64,000 nucleotides of DNA from Thermoplasmata archaeon (GTDB lineage: Archaea; Thermoplasmatota; Thermoplasmata; Thermoplasmatales; GCA-001856825), in the NCBI GenBank assembly GCA_021792355.1, contig JAJYUV010000002.1, positions 186,581 through 250,580 of the forward strand. The letters are read 5' to 3'. Each line of letters starts with the position of its first letter. Within the stretch, counting starts at the first letter, position 1. The notes under the pieces are model-generated. The model saw only the letters and a program-made list of their open reading frames with translations, made no database searches and was not told where the DNA came from. Shown piece by piece: positions 63,831 to 64,000 of this stretch. A program made the translations under genes and the position numbers.

Positions 63831-64000
63831 CCACTGAAGAATTCCACCCAAAACATTCTCTAATCAGGGAAGAGAGATTTCCGAATGTTTGGTGTCCGGG
63901 TTGCGGACTAGGTATACTTTTGCAGAGTTACCTGAATGCGGTTGAAAAATCTGGGATACCAACCGAACAACACGTCCTCGTCTCAGGTATCGGGTGTACA
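63827..64000 (+). CDS. korB: 2-oxoacid:ferredoxin oxidoreductase, beta subunit (5' part)
   Basis: The first 58 codons of the ThDP-binding beta subunit; the gene runs past the right edge. VWCPGCGLGILLQSY and SGIGCT are the conserved cofactor-contact motifs. The ATG overlaps the korA stop (ATGA). A gamma subunit, if present, would lie beyond the window. Confidence 0.88.
   Translation, partial: MTTEEFHPKHSLIREERFPNVWCPGCGLGILLQSYLNAVEKSGIPTEQHVLVSGIGCT

Overview
The window looks like part of an archaeal chromosome, most likely from the Thermoplasmata, perhaps an acidophilic heterotroph of the Thermoplasmatales kind. Archaeal markers are thermosome, aIF2-gamma, ribosomal S6e and L15e, fibrillarin, a PAN-type proteasome ATPase, a Sec11-type signal peptidase, and TATA boxes centred about 23-28 bases before start codons (leaderless transcripts). 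Bacterial-type gyrase (gyrB-gyrA), a complete lipoylated 2-oxoacid dehydrogenase complex, two-gene glycine dehydrogenase and FixABCX fit Thermoplasmata. The assignment rests on gene content only.

Layout. 1-13739: amino-acid catabolism. A saccharopine-dehydrogenase-like gene (cut by the left edge), three class III aminotransferases, a CoA-acylating semialdehyde dehydrogenase and a succinate-semialdehyde-type dehydrogenase, a peptide ABC importer without ATPases, a signal peptidase and an Lrp regulator. Two aminotransferase/aldehyde-dehydrogenase pairs suggest breakdown of omega-amino acids such as beta-alanine and GABA. 13732-25839: information processing and housekeeping: fibrillarin plus PAN (PAN has an apparent frameshift near its start), NCS1 permease, thioesterase, methyltransferase, gyrase, mevalonate kinase, YbjQ protein, thermosome, tRNA-Thr(CGT). 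25948-29321: SSS symporter with its DUF3311 partner and an MFS exporter.

29404-38090: lipA, E1alpha, E1beta, E2, E3 and lipB in one run, followed by a fused ADP-forming acyl-CoA synthetase carrying an N-terminal GNAT domain. This set could make the cofactor, oxidise 2-oxoacids to acyl-CoA and recover ATP from the thioester. 38161-40389: S6e, aIF2-gamma and a MagIII-like DNA glycosylase. 40492-43908: fixC-fixX-fixA-fixB electron-transfer operon, then tRNA-Thr(GGT). 44453-49667: a P1B ATPase with a TPC motif, a PrxQ peroxiredoxin, an unknown TPR-membrane-TPR protein and an M20 peptidase.

49859-51565 encodes a membrane-anchored surface stalk with five exact-length 28-residue heptad repeats. 51715-53644 is a split methionine synthase operon preceded by a mini-ORF and a perfect hairpin. 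53674-59200 holds a medium-chain dehydrogenase, L15e, an adenosine-specific kinase/methyltransferase/Toprim operon, a zinc-finger protein and an MFS transporter. 59282-62098 is gcvPA-gcvPB, followed by tRNA-Leu(CAA) and the start of a 2-oxoacid:ferredoxin oxidoreductase operon cut by the right edge. No CRISPR array, insertion sequence or prophage was seen.
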